Source: Cohnella nanjingensis (GTDB lineage: Bacteria; Bacillota; Bacilli; Paenibacillales; Paenibacillaceae). Taken from it: a stretch of DNA of 64,000 bases. The translations under genes and the position numbers were made by a program. Of the stretch, positions 24,767 through 31,395 are shown one piece after another (positions within the stretch are counted from its first letter, which is position 1; each line of letters starts with the position of its first letter). Location: assembly GCF_014212125.1 (NCBI RefSeq), contig NZ_JACJVP010000044.1:61102-125101 (forward strand). The letters run 5' to 3'. The notes below the pieces were generated by a model. The model did no database searches and was not told the origin of the DNA. It saw only the letters and a list, made by a program, of their open reading frames with translations.

Positions 24767-24795
24767 AATATAAAGCGTATTCCCCACTATGTCAA
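24767..24795 (-). promoter_or_regulatory. Promoter of the sugar ABC operon
   Basis: TTGACA (24790-24795) and TATATT (24767-24772) with a 17-base spacer on the minus strand. The start near 24760 coincides with the first base of repeat C. From 24796 to 24924 nothing further was recognised. Confidence 0.75.
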
Positions 24796-24924
24796 TTGGT
24801 TTTAAAGCATTTCATTTCCTTCAAGACGCTAGAGATCATTTTAGGCGAATTTTGTCGAATGTTCAAGAACAATCGTACAAATTCATTCAATCGACAAACG
24901 CGCAAACGCATTCCTGCGTTAAAC

Positions 24925-25025
24925 CAAGTAAAAACGGCTTCGCCGTCTTCTCAGAAGAGGGCGATACGTTTTTATCGGAGACGGATCAGAAGAAGGATAG
25001 GTGAAACTTATACTTTCTGATCCGT
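24925..25025 (-). repeat. Structured dispersed repeat, copy D
   Basis: On the minus strand: stem ACGGATCAGAA (25015-25025) / TTCTGATCCGT (24981-24991), an 11-bp perfect pairing, CCGATAAAAACG, a small stem TCTTC/GAAGA and the terminator-like GACGGCGAAGCCG followed by TTTTTACTTGG. Its loop shares AAAGTATAAGTTTCACCTAT with copy A. Confidence 0.85.
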
Positions 25026-25126
25026 CAAGTAAAAACGGCTTCGCCGTCCTCTTTGGAGGGCGATACGTTTTTATCGGAGGTCAAACAGAAAGGGAAGGAC
25101 GCAAAAGCTATACATGCGGTATGACG
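25026..25126 (-). repeat. Structured dispersed repeat, copy E
   Basis: Head-to-tail with copy D at a 101-base period. The basal stem is partly decayed (GTCATACCG against GTTTGAC), while the CCGATAAAAACG box, the CCTC/GAGG mini-stem and the GACGGCGAAGCCGTTTTT hairpin are intact. It abuts the spoIVA terminator. Confidence 0.8.
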
Positions 25127-25129
25127 GCC

Positions 25130-25164
25130 AAAAAGCCCGCTCCGCGCAGGTGCGCTGCGCGGGC
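25130..25164 (-). terminator. Terminator of spoIVA
   Basis: GCCCGC (minus strand, 25159-25164) pairs with GCGGGC (25135-25140), with an inner CCGCGCA/TGCGCGG alternative, then five T follow. Confidence 0.8.
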
Positions 25165-25184
25165 GGACTTAAAGGATTCGAGAT

Positions 25185-26663
25185 TTAGAGAATGATGGCG
25201 ATCAAGCCGCCGGAGCCTTCGTTGATGATGCGGCCGAGCGTCTCTTGGAGCTTGTAGCGGGCGTTGTCCGGCATCATCGCGATCTTGCCTTGGATGCCTT
25301 CGCGCACGATCGAATGGAGCGACCGCCCGAAGATGTCGGAATCCCAGATCTTGATCGGATCCTTCTCGAAGTCCTGCATGAGGTAGCGGACGAGCTCCTC
25401 GCTTTGCTTCTCCGTCCCGATGATCGGAGCGAACTCCGACTCCACGTCGACTCGGATCATATGAATCGATGGCGCGGTCGCTTTCAGGCGGACGCCGAAG
25501 CGCGAGCCTTGGCGGATGAGCTCCGGCTCGTCGAGCTGCATCTCCGCGAGCGAAGGCGCGGCGATGCCGTAGCCGGTCGTCTTGACCATCTCGAGCGCTT
25601 CCGCGAACCGGTCGTATTCCCGCTTCGCGTGAGAGAACTCCTGCATGAGCTGCAGCAGATGGTCCTTGCCGCGAATCTCGGTGCCGACGACCTCCTGCAA
25701 GATCTTGTCGTACAATTCGTCCGGCGCGTACAGGTCGATCTCGGCCACGCCTTGCCCCATATTCAGGCCGCTGAGGCCCGCGCGGGCAACGAAGTTGTAT
25801 TCGAGGAATTGCGAGACGACGCGATCGACGTCGCGCAGCCGGCGGATATCCTTGACGGTGTCGCGAACCGAATTCTCGTAGCTCGAACGCAGCCAGTGCT
25901 GCTCTTGGAGCACCATGACCCAGCTCGGGAGGTTGACGTTCACTTCGTGAACCGGGAATTCGTACAGCACTTCGCGCAGCACGCTGAGCACTTCATCCTC
26001 GCCCATCGTCGCGACGCTCAGGGTGATCGCGGGAATATCGTACTTGGCGGCCAGCTCGCTGCGCAGCGCCAGCGCTTCGTCGCTCTTCGGGCGCGCCGAG
26101 TTGATGACGAGCACGAACGGCTTGCCGACTTCCTTCAGCTCCTGAATGACCCGTTCTTCGGCGTCGACGTACGCGCTGCGCGGAATCTCCGCGATCGAGC
26201 CGTCCGTCGTCACGACGACGCCGAGCGTGGAGTGCTCCTGGATGACTTTGCGAGTGCCGATCTCGGCCGCTTCCTGGAACGGAATCGCTTCCTCGAACCA
26301 AGGCGTCGTGATCATGCGGGGGCCGTTCTCGTCCTCGTACCCTTTGGCCCCTTCTACCGCGTAACCTACGCAATCGACGAGCCGGACGTTGACCTCCAGC
26401 CCCTCGGCGACTTTAATTTGAACCGCGTTGTTCGGGACGAACTTCGGTTCCGTCGTCATGATCGTGCGGCCCGCCGCGCTCTGCGGCAGCTCGTCGATCG
26501 CCCGGACGCGATCCGCTTCATGCGCGATGTTCGGAAGCACGACCGTCTCCACGAACCGCTTGATGAAGGTCGATTTGCCTGTCCGGACGGCGCCGACGAC
26601 CCCGAGGTAGATATCACCGCCTGTGCGCTCGGCAATATCTTTGAAAATGTCCACTTTTTCCAC
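25185..26663 (-). CDS. spoIVA: Stage IV sporulation protein A
   Basis: ATP-hydrolysing coat morphogenetic protein that polymerises on the forespore surface in the mother cell. The product is 492 residues, the same as I recall for Bacillus subtilis SpoIVA. Walker A GAVRTGKST lies near residue 23, with VRLVDCVGY near 98 and NSARPKSDEAL near 190, and the conserved C terminus ends GGLIAIIL. The GTG at 26663 has GGGGAGGG at good spacing; the open frame continues 22 codons upstream without support. A sigma-E promoter is seen at 26747-26774. Confidence 0.97.
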   Translation of the reverse strand: MEKVDIFKDIAERTGGDIYLGVVGAVRTGKSTFIKRFVETVVLPNIAHEADRVRAIDELPQSAAGRTIMTTEPKFVPNNAVQIKVAEGLEVNVRLVDCVGYAVEGAKGYEDENGPRMITTPWFEEAIPFQEAAEIGTRKVIQEHSTLGVVVTTDGSIAEIPRSAYVDAEERVIQELKEVGKPFVLVINSARPKSDEALALRSELAAKYDIPAITLSVATMGEDEVLSVLREVLYEFPVHEVNVNLPSWVMVLQEQHWLRSSYENSVRDTVKDIRRLRDVDRVVSQFLEYNFVARAGLSGLNMGQGVAEIDLYAPDELYDKILQEVVGTEIRGKDHLLQLMQEFSHAKREYDRFAEALEMVKTTGYGIAAPSLAEMQLDEPELIRQGSRFGVRLKATAPSIHMIRVDVESEFAPIIGTEKQSEELVRYLMQDFEKDPIKIWDSDIFGRSLHSIVREGIQGKIAMMPDNARYKLQETLGRIINEGSGGLIAIIL

Positions 26664-26746
26664 TGAGATTCCCTCCCCTTCGTAATCGCGAAGCCTGCGT
26701 GATCCGCCAGCGCGACGGAACTCGTACACGAACTTGGACTGGTAAC

Positions 26747-26774
26747 ATTGTATGTGTGAAAGCCCGGATTATGA
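26747..26774 (-). promoter_or_regulatory. Sigma-E promoter of spoIVA
   Basis: TCATAAT (26768-26774) and CATACAAT (26747-26754) with a 13-base spacer on the minus strand fit the mother-cell sigma-E consensus (KMATATT, CATACANT). spoIVA belongs to the sigma-E regulon in Bacillus. Confidence 0.75.
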
Positions 26775-26872
26775 CGCCGATTCCCGTTTTTTATTGGAAT
26801 CAAGTCCCGGCGTTTCTCTCATCCAAATGATCATATGAACGCCGAACCTTTCGTATGTCGGTATTTTTCATA

Positions 26873-26902
26873 GCAAAAAAGCCGCTCTCCTGCGAGAACG
26901 GC
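26873..26902 (-). terminator. Terminator after the yphF-like gene
   Basis: AGCCGTTCTC...GAGAGCGGCT (26880-26902) with a T run on the minus strand (complement of 26875-26880). Confidence 0.75.
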
Positions 26903-26926
26903 TCCTGCTTGCGCGCGATATGGAGA

Positions 26927-27691
26927 TCAGGATTCGGCCACGGCGCGAACCGATCCGTCCACCCATCGGTAGACGGGCGACTTGACCGGCACGTAGTACG
27001 ATTCGTCCGCAAGCCGCTCGCGCAGATCCTCGTCCGCGCCGGGCGTCGCGCCGGACTTCTCGATCGCCTGGGTCAGATCGATCCCGTAGTCGGCGTAGAC
27101 GCGGCCCTTGTCGTCGACGATGAGGCTCAGGGCCCGACCGGAATACATGCTGCGCAGCTTCGGCTCGCGCATGGCCAGCTTCTTGAAGTCGACGTATTTG
27201 AACCCGGGATAGACCTCTTCGTCGGCCGGGAGCGCCCCGCCGTTCTTCTGCGCGTAGGCCGTCACTTTGGCCTGAACCTCGCCTACGCCCTGATAGATGG
27301 GGATATCGAGCAGCTTCACGGTCGGCTTCGTCTCTTCGTCGACGATGAGGAACTGGTTGCTCCCGCCGTTCTCGAAGGCCAGTTTCGGCAGCGTCGACAC
27401 ATACCCCATTCGCTTCATCTTCGCGAAGTCGAGCTTGAACTTCTCGTAGCGCGGCGTAGATTCGTCCGCGTTCATCATCGGCAGCACGCCGGTCGCTTGC
27501 TGGTAGCGGTCGACGGCGTCCTGCACCGTCTGCACCGCTTCGCGCGCGGAAGCCCGGTTGCCCGGCGTCTGATCGTCCGGATAGAGACACCCGGACAGCG
27601 GCACGAGCGCGAGCGCGCACAGCGCAAGCGCGGCCGTGCGGATCAGGCGGCCCGTTTTCGTCGTTCGTAAGGTCCACAACAACTTCTTCAT
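26927..27691 (-). CDS. Lipoprotein, yphF-like
   Basis: A 254-residue protein with a basic N terminus, a hydrophobic segment (about 20-33) and a lipobox LSGC with Cys at about 35, so it is anchored outside the membrane. Position after spoIVA matches yphF of Bacillus subtilis, an uncharacterised lipoprotein. The mature part has no motif I can tie to an activity. It ends before a terminator and starts 9 bases after the ferredoxin-like gene, so it is likely cotranscribed with that gene. Confidence 0.8.
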   Translation of the reverse strand: MKKLLWTLRTTKTGRLIRTAALALCALALVPLSGCLYPDDQTPGNRASAREAVQTVQDAVDRYQQATGVLPMMNADESTPRYEKFKLDFAKMKRMGYVSTLPKLAFENGGSNQFLIVDEETKPTVKLLDIPIYQGVGEVQAKVTAYAQKNGGALPADEEVYPGFKYVDFKKLAMREPKLRSMYSGRALSLIVDDKGRVYADYGIDLTQAIEKSGATPGADEDLRERLADESYYVPVKSPVYRWVDGSVRAVAES

Positions 27692-27700
27692 CCTCCCGCG

Positions 27701-28063
27701 TTACCACAATTCGTCATCGGCCCGCTCCGCCATTTTCTTGCGGATCGCCGCCTTCAGCGGGTCTTCCGGTATCGTCGCCGTCACGTCGGCCTTCACGCGC
27801 GCCTGGCAGGACAACCGCGTGCCTTCGGCCAGAAGCGGACCGAGCTTGTGCCGTTCGGCCGGCGTTGGCTCGGTCAAGGCGCCGACGCTCTGCGCGCCGT
27901 CGACCTTCACCTTGCACATCAGGCAGCCGGCCACGCCGCCGCAGCGCGTACGGACGGGCGCCTTCGCCCGCTTGGCGGCATCCAGCAAGGACGTGCCGAG
28001 CCGAACGTCGGCCGTTCGCCCGTCCGGCAGGAAGGTGACGCGGCACAGCCTGCGCTCCGTCAT
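27701..28063 (-). CDS. 2Fe-2S ferredoxin-like protein (first)
   Basis: A 120-residue protein with the plant-type 2Fe-2S layout: RTRCGGVAGCLMCKV near residue 40 (three cysteines) and a fourth in RLSCQARV near 87. The spacing Cys-x4-Cys-x2-Cys is like adrenodoxin/plant-type ferredoxins. ATG 28063 overlaps the nucleotidyltransferase stop by 4 bases. A second ferredoxin-like gene lies at 28691. Redox partners are unknown. Confidence 0.85.
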   Translation of the reverse strand: MTERRLCRVTFLPDGRTADVRLGTSLLDAAKRAKAPVRTRCGGVAGCLMCKVKVDGAQSVGALTEPTPAERHKLGPLLAEGTRLSCQARVKADVTATIPEDPLKAAIRKKMAERADDELW

Positions 28064-28671
28064 GCGCGTTCCTCCCCCATCCATGCCGAGGCGGACTTGC
28101 CGGCCGCGAGCGCGAGCGCTTCGTCCTTCACCGCCGCGGCGATCTCGTACCGATCCAACAACGCTAGCAGCGCGGGCAGATGCCGCTCGGGCGCGCGCCG
28201 GATGAGCTCGGCCGCGGTATGCGCCCTGTCGCTCCGCTCGCGGAGCAGGTTGAAGATCAGCTCGTGCCCGAGCGGCACGAGCCTCACTTCGCGGCTGCCG
28301 ATCTCGCAGCGGTCGCCGCGGTCGTACAGCTCGCCGTCGACTTCCGTACGATAAACGGAGTCGCGCGCGCGCACGACGAAGTCGCCGACCAGCTCGACCT
28401 TAACGTCCGCGAGGCGATAGTGCGAGAGCAGCGACCGGTATCGGTCGGTCTCGCTCCACGCGGGAGCGTCCTCGGCGAAGGCTGTGAGCCGCTCGTGCAG
28501 CGCGCGCAGGCCGGCGGCATCGGCATAGATGTCCAGATCCCGGGGCGGACGGTCAAGCGGGGCGCCGCGAAGCCGCAATCCCGCGCTGCCGCCGACGATC
28601 CACCGTACGCCGCTGCCTTCCGCGAGCTCGGCGAATCGGAGCAATGCCAATTCCGGCGAAGACTCGATCAT
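28060..28671 (-). CDS. Nucleotidyltransferase-fold protein
   Basis: A 203-residue protein with the start of a nucleotidyltransferase fold: GVRWIVGGSAGLRLRG near residue 21, then RPPRDLDIYAD near 42, where GGS and DxD provide the usual metal and nucleotide contacts. A third acidic residue may lie in VKVELVGDF near 92. Similar folds occur in AbiEii-like and aminoglycoside-type enzymes; no antitoxin-like neighbour is present, so I do not call it a toxin. Sandwiched between two ferredoxin-like genes. Confidence 0.7.
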   Translation of the reverse strand: MIESSPELALLRFAELAEGSGVRWIVGGSAGLRLRGAPLDRPPRDLDIYADAAGLRALHERLTAFAEDAPAWSETDRYRSLLSHYRLADVKVELVGDFVVRARDSVYRTEVDGELYDRGDRCEIGSREVRLVPLGHELIFNLLRERSDRAHTAAELIRRAPERHLPALLALLDRYEIAAAVKDEALALAAGKSASAWMGEERA

Positions 28672-28690
28672 GACCTCACCCGCCCGTTCT

Positions 28691-28984
28691 TTAGAAATAA
28701 GTCCGGTTGACGGCCGAGATCCGGCCGGGCGCGGCGATCTTCGCTTGGCAGCCGAGCCGGAAGCCTTCGTCCAGCTCGTCGGGGCCCAGACGGTCCCATT
28801 CCGCGTCGGTCGCCTCTTCGAGCAGCTCCGCGCCCTCCCGGATCTGGCACCGGCATCTGGCGCAGGTGCCCCTGGCGCAATTGAACAGCCAATCGACGCC
28901 CGTTTCCTGCGCGAGCTGAAGCAGGGTCGCTCCGACCTTCGGTTCCGTTTCGCGGGTGAGGGTCTTGCCCGTTAACGTAATCAT
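28691..28984 (-). CDS. 2Fe-2S ferredoxin-like protein (second)
   Basis: A 97-residue protein with four cluster cysteines: FNCARGTCARCRC near residue 35 and RLGCQAKI near 77. It is shorter than the neighbour at 27701 and clearly distinct, though the fold is the same. I place the start at ATG 28984; the frame extends upstream over yphE without support. The ribosome-binding site is only a G run. Confidence 0.85.
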   Translation of the reverse strand: MITLTGKTLTRETEPKVGATLLQLAQETGVDWLFNCARGTCARCRCQIREGAELLEEATDAEWDRLGPDELDEGFRLGCQAKIAAPGRISAVNRTYF

Positions 28985-29007
28985 GCTGATCCCCCCCATG
29001 ACGGCAC

Positions 29008-29187
29008 TCATATAATGGAAATAAGTCCGCAGCCCATCCCAATGACCAATATAAAGAAGGCGACGAGCGACAAGACGAAGCGCAGCCAGCCCTTCGTCTT
29101 CGACCGCGTAATCATAATCAGCACCGCAGATAGGACCATTAGGCCGATCCCTACGAACGACACCCACATTTTCATCATCGGATCCAT
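29008..29187 (-). CDS. yphE: Small membrane protein, yphE-like (DUF2768)
   Basis: A 59-residue protein with two hydrophobic segments (about 6-24 and 36-57) split by a basic loop RSKTKGW. The place and type match YphE/DUF2768 of spore formers. I use the ATG at 29187, with AGGTG upstream, rather than 29211. Function unknown. It has its own promoter at 29235-29263. Confidence 0.75.
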   Translation of the reverse strand: MDPMMKMWVSFVGIGLMVLSAVLIMITRSKTKGWLRFVLSLVAFFILVIGMGCGLISII

Positions 29188-29234
29188 CCGGACACCTACG
29201 CCCTTTCCCAAAACGTGCCTACAAAACGGAACAT

Positions 29235-29263
29235 ATTATACCATTGATTCGACACGAATACAA
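29235..29263 (-). promoter_or_regulatory. Promoter upstream of yphE
   Basis: TTGTAT (29258-29263) and TATAAT (29235-29240) with a 17-base spacer on the minus strand, preceded by TGG as an extended -10. Its upstream end touches the spoVIF terminator. Confidence 0.65.
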
Positions 29264-29290
29264 AAAACCTCCCCTGCGCAGGGGAGGTTT
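29262..29290. terminator. Bidirectional terminator between spoVIF and yphE
   Basis: AACCTCCCCTGC (29267-29278) pairs perfectly with GCAGGGGAGGTT (29279-29290), with an A run on one side and T on the other. Confidence 0.8.
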
Positions 29291-29354
29291 TGGCCCGCCA
29301 AAAAACGGTTTTCGCCGCCCGATTTCGAGAGCGCCGCATTTTGTCGGTCGATGC

Positions 29355-29630
29355 TTACTTTTTCATCATCATCTTCATCAGGCCTTCGAGACTGTTCATG
29401 TTCAATCCGCTCTTTTTGACCGCGCCGACGATCTCCTTCACCGTATCCTCCGACACCGGGATGCCCGCGGTCGTCGAAACTTGCTTGATCAGCTGCCGGA
29501 TTTGCGTTTCGCTCTGCAGCGTTTCGGGCGTCACTTTGGACGCGATCCTTTTCAGCGAAGATTCCGATACCGACTTGCCGGTTTTTTTGTTGACGGAGTT
29601 CAAGATATCCTTGGAGAGCTTCTTGTCCAT
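29355..29630 (-). CDS. spoVIF: Stage VI sporulation protein F
   Basis: A 91-residue protein with the pattern of SpoVIF: short helices, many Lys and Ser, and the ending LEGLMKMMMKK. In Bacillus SpoVIF acts late in spore coat assembly with GerE. GGGAGGAGGG precedes the ATG at 29630, and a sigma-K-type promoter lies at 29660-29688. In Bacillus it lies elsewhere (yjcC), so its place before gpsA is a local difference. Confidence 0.82.
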   Translation of the reverse strand: MDKKLSKDILNSVNKKTGKSVSESSLKRIASKVTPETLQSETQIRQLIKQVSTTAGIPVSEDTVKEIVGAVKKSGLNMNSLEGLMKMMMKK

Positions 29631-29659
29631 ACTTTCCCTCCTCCCGCGTAGTTGCCTTG

Positions 29660-29688
29660 TATCCTATGTGGAAACCAAGCAATCGGTG
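29660..29688 (-). promoter_or_regulatory. Sigma-K promoter of spoVIF
   Basis: CACC (29685-29688) and CATAGGATA (29660-29668) with a 16-base spacer on the minus strand fit the late mother-cell consensus (mACm and CATAnnnTA). It lies 30 bases before the start codon. Confidence 0.65.
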
Positions 29689-29741
29689 CGGGCGGCCCGG
29701 CGGACGCATCCGGGATGGGCGAAGGGCAAAACGATAGGCTA

Positions 29742-30776
29742 TTACTCCTGCGGAAAAGCGACCGCTTCCTCGAGCTCATGGGTGCGAACGCGCCCCATCA
29801 GCGCTTCGACGGCTTGCGCCGGCGGCTTCCCTTCGAACAGCACGGCGTGCAGCTCCGCCGTGATCGGCATGTCTACGCCGTACGAGACCGCGAGCTGCGA
29901 GGCGGCCTGCGTCGTGCGCACGCCTTCGACGACCATGCCGACCTTCTCCAGCGTCTCTTCGAGGCTGAAGCCCTGCCCGAGCAGCGAACCCGCCCGCCAA
30001 TTGCGGCTGTGGCGGCTCGTGCACGTCCCGATGAGATCGCCGACGCCCGCCAGACCCGCGAAGGTAAGCGCGCTCGCGCCCATGGCGGAGCCGAGACGTC
30101 CGATCTCCGCCAGGCCGCGCGTGATGAGCGCGGCTTTGGCGTTGTCCCCGAAGCCGAGTCCGTCGGAGAGGCCCGCGCCGAGTCCGATGATGTTCTTGAT
30201 CGCGCCGGCCGTCTCGACGCCGATAATATCGGGATTCGTATAGACGCGGAAATACGTGTCGTTCATGAACAGATCCTGCGCGGCTTCCGCGTAGCGGATA
30301 TCGCGCGACGCCACGACGACGGTCGTCGGATGGCGGATGATGACCTCTTCGGCATGGCTCGGCCCGGAGAGGACGACGATCTCCTCGCTCGGCCGCTGCA
30401 GTTCCTCGGAGAGGATGGTAGACATCCGCTTCAGCGTCCCGGTTTCGAAGCCTTTGGTGGCGTGGATAACGAGCACGTCCGGACGCAGGTGCGGGGCGGC
30501 GGCTTGCGCCACCTCCCTCATAGCCGAAGACGGCGCGACGAAAAGCGCGGCGTCCGCGCCTTTCAGCGCCTCGGCGAGGTCCGTAGTCGCTTGGAGCGAT
30601 TCCGGGAGCATCGCCTCCGGCAAATACTTGCGGTTGCGGTGATCGCGGTTGATCTCCTCGGCCTGCGCGGCATTGCGCGTCCATAGCTTGACGCGTTGTC
30701 CGTTGTTGGCCAATACGCTGGCCAGCGCGGTACCCCAACTGCCCGCCACGAGCACGGCGACATGTTTAGATGCCAT
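29742..30776 (-). CDS. gpsA: Glycerol-3-phosphate dehydrogenase (NAD(P)+)
   Basis: Reduces dihydroxyacetone phosphate to sn-glycerol 3-phosphate for phospholipid synthesis. The 344-residue product shows the family well: AGSWGTALASVLANNG at the N terminus, LSGPSHAEE near 140, and the catalytic lysine in GAIKNIIGLGAGLSDGLG near 190. The dinucleotide loop reads VAGSWG where GAGSWG is expected: residue 10 is Val (GTG) instead of the first glycine. The ATG at 30776 overlaps plsY by 11 bases, so substrate producer and user are coupled. Confidence 0.95.
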   Translation of the reverse strand: MASKHVAVLVAGSWGTALASVLANNGQRVKLWTRNAAQAEEINRDHRNRKYLPEAMLPESLQATTDLAEALKGADAALFVAPSSAMREVAQAAAPHLRPDVLVIHATKGFETGTLKRMSTILSEELQRPSEEIVVLSGPSHAEEVIIRHPTTVVVASRDIRYAEAAQDLFMNDTYFRVYTNPDIIGVETAGAIKNIIGLGAGLSDGLGFGDNAKAALITRGLAEIGRLGSAMGASALTFAGLAGVGDLIGTCTSRHSRNWRAGSLLGQGFSLEETLEKVGMVVEGVRTTQAASQLAVSYGVDMPITAELHAVLFEGKPPAQAVEALMGRVRTHELEEAVAFPQE

Positions 30777-31383
30777 GAGGCTCCCCCTTTTTGCCGCCAA
30801 GCTTGTTCTCCGTCCCGTTCATCAGCTTGACGATATTCTTGCGGTGGCGCAGCACCGCGAGAACCGCGACGACGATCGCGCCCCATAGGACGGCGGCGTC
30901 GCATCCGGCGATCAAGAGAATGACGGGGACGAGCACGGCGAAGATCATCGAACCCAGCGAGACGTAACGCGTCAAAGCGATCGACGCGATCGCGATAACG
31001 CCGGCGATGACGACGGGCAGCGGCGCGAGGCAGATCATCGCGCCGATCGTCGTCGCGATGCCTTTGCCCCCTCTGAAACGGAAGAAGACCGGCCAATTGT
31101 GACCTGCGATGGACGCGAGTCCGCAGGCCACGGGCACCCAAGACGCGTCGGCGTCCGAGAGCAAGTGTCCGATCCAGACGGCGACGGCGCCTTTGGCGAT
31201 GTCCAGCGCGAACACGGACAGCGCCGGGCCCTTGCCGAGCACGCGGAGCGTGTTCGTCGCGCCGGCGTTCCCGCTGCCGTGCTGGCGAATGTCGATCTTG
31301 CGGAGCCATCTGGCGAATAGAATGCTGAACGAGACGGAACCTATCAAATAACTGATCACGATGGCGATAACGGGAGCGAGCAC
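30766..31383 (-). CDS. plsY: Glycerol-3-phosphate acyltransferase PlsY
   Basis: Membrane enzyme that acylates glycerol 3-phosphate from acyl phosphate, starting phosphatidic acid synthesis. The 205-residue product has about five to six transmembrane segments and the three conserved motifs: GSGNAGATNTLR near residue 36, AGHNWPVFFRFRGGKGIATT near 92, and the C-terminal LRHRKNIVKLMNGTE. It directly precedes gpsA, which makes its substrate. Confidence 0.96.
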   Translation of the reverse strand: MLAPVIAIVISYLIGSVSFSILFARWLRKIDIRQHGSGNAGATNTLRVLGKGPALSVFALDIAKGAVAVWIGHLLSDADASWVPVACGLASIAGHNWPVFFRFRGGKGIATTIGAMICLAPLPVVIAGVIAIASIALTRYVSLGSMIFAVLVPVILLIAGCDAAVLWGAIVVAVLAVLRHRKNIVKLMNGTENKLGGKKGEPHGI

Positions 31384-31395
31384 TTCGGTTCTCTC

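Noticed and set aside
28060..28671. Abortive-infection or MNT-type toxin-antitoxin system
   Set aside because: Only the nucleotidyltransferase fold is present; neighbours are ferredoxin-like genes, not an antitoxin.
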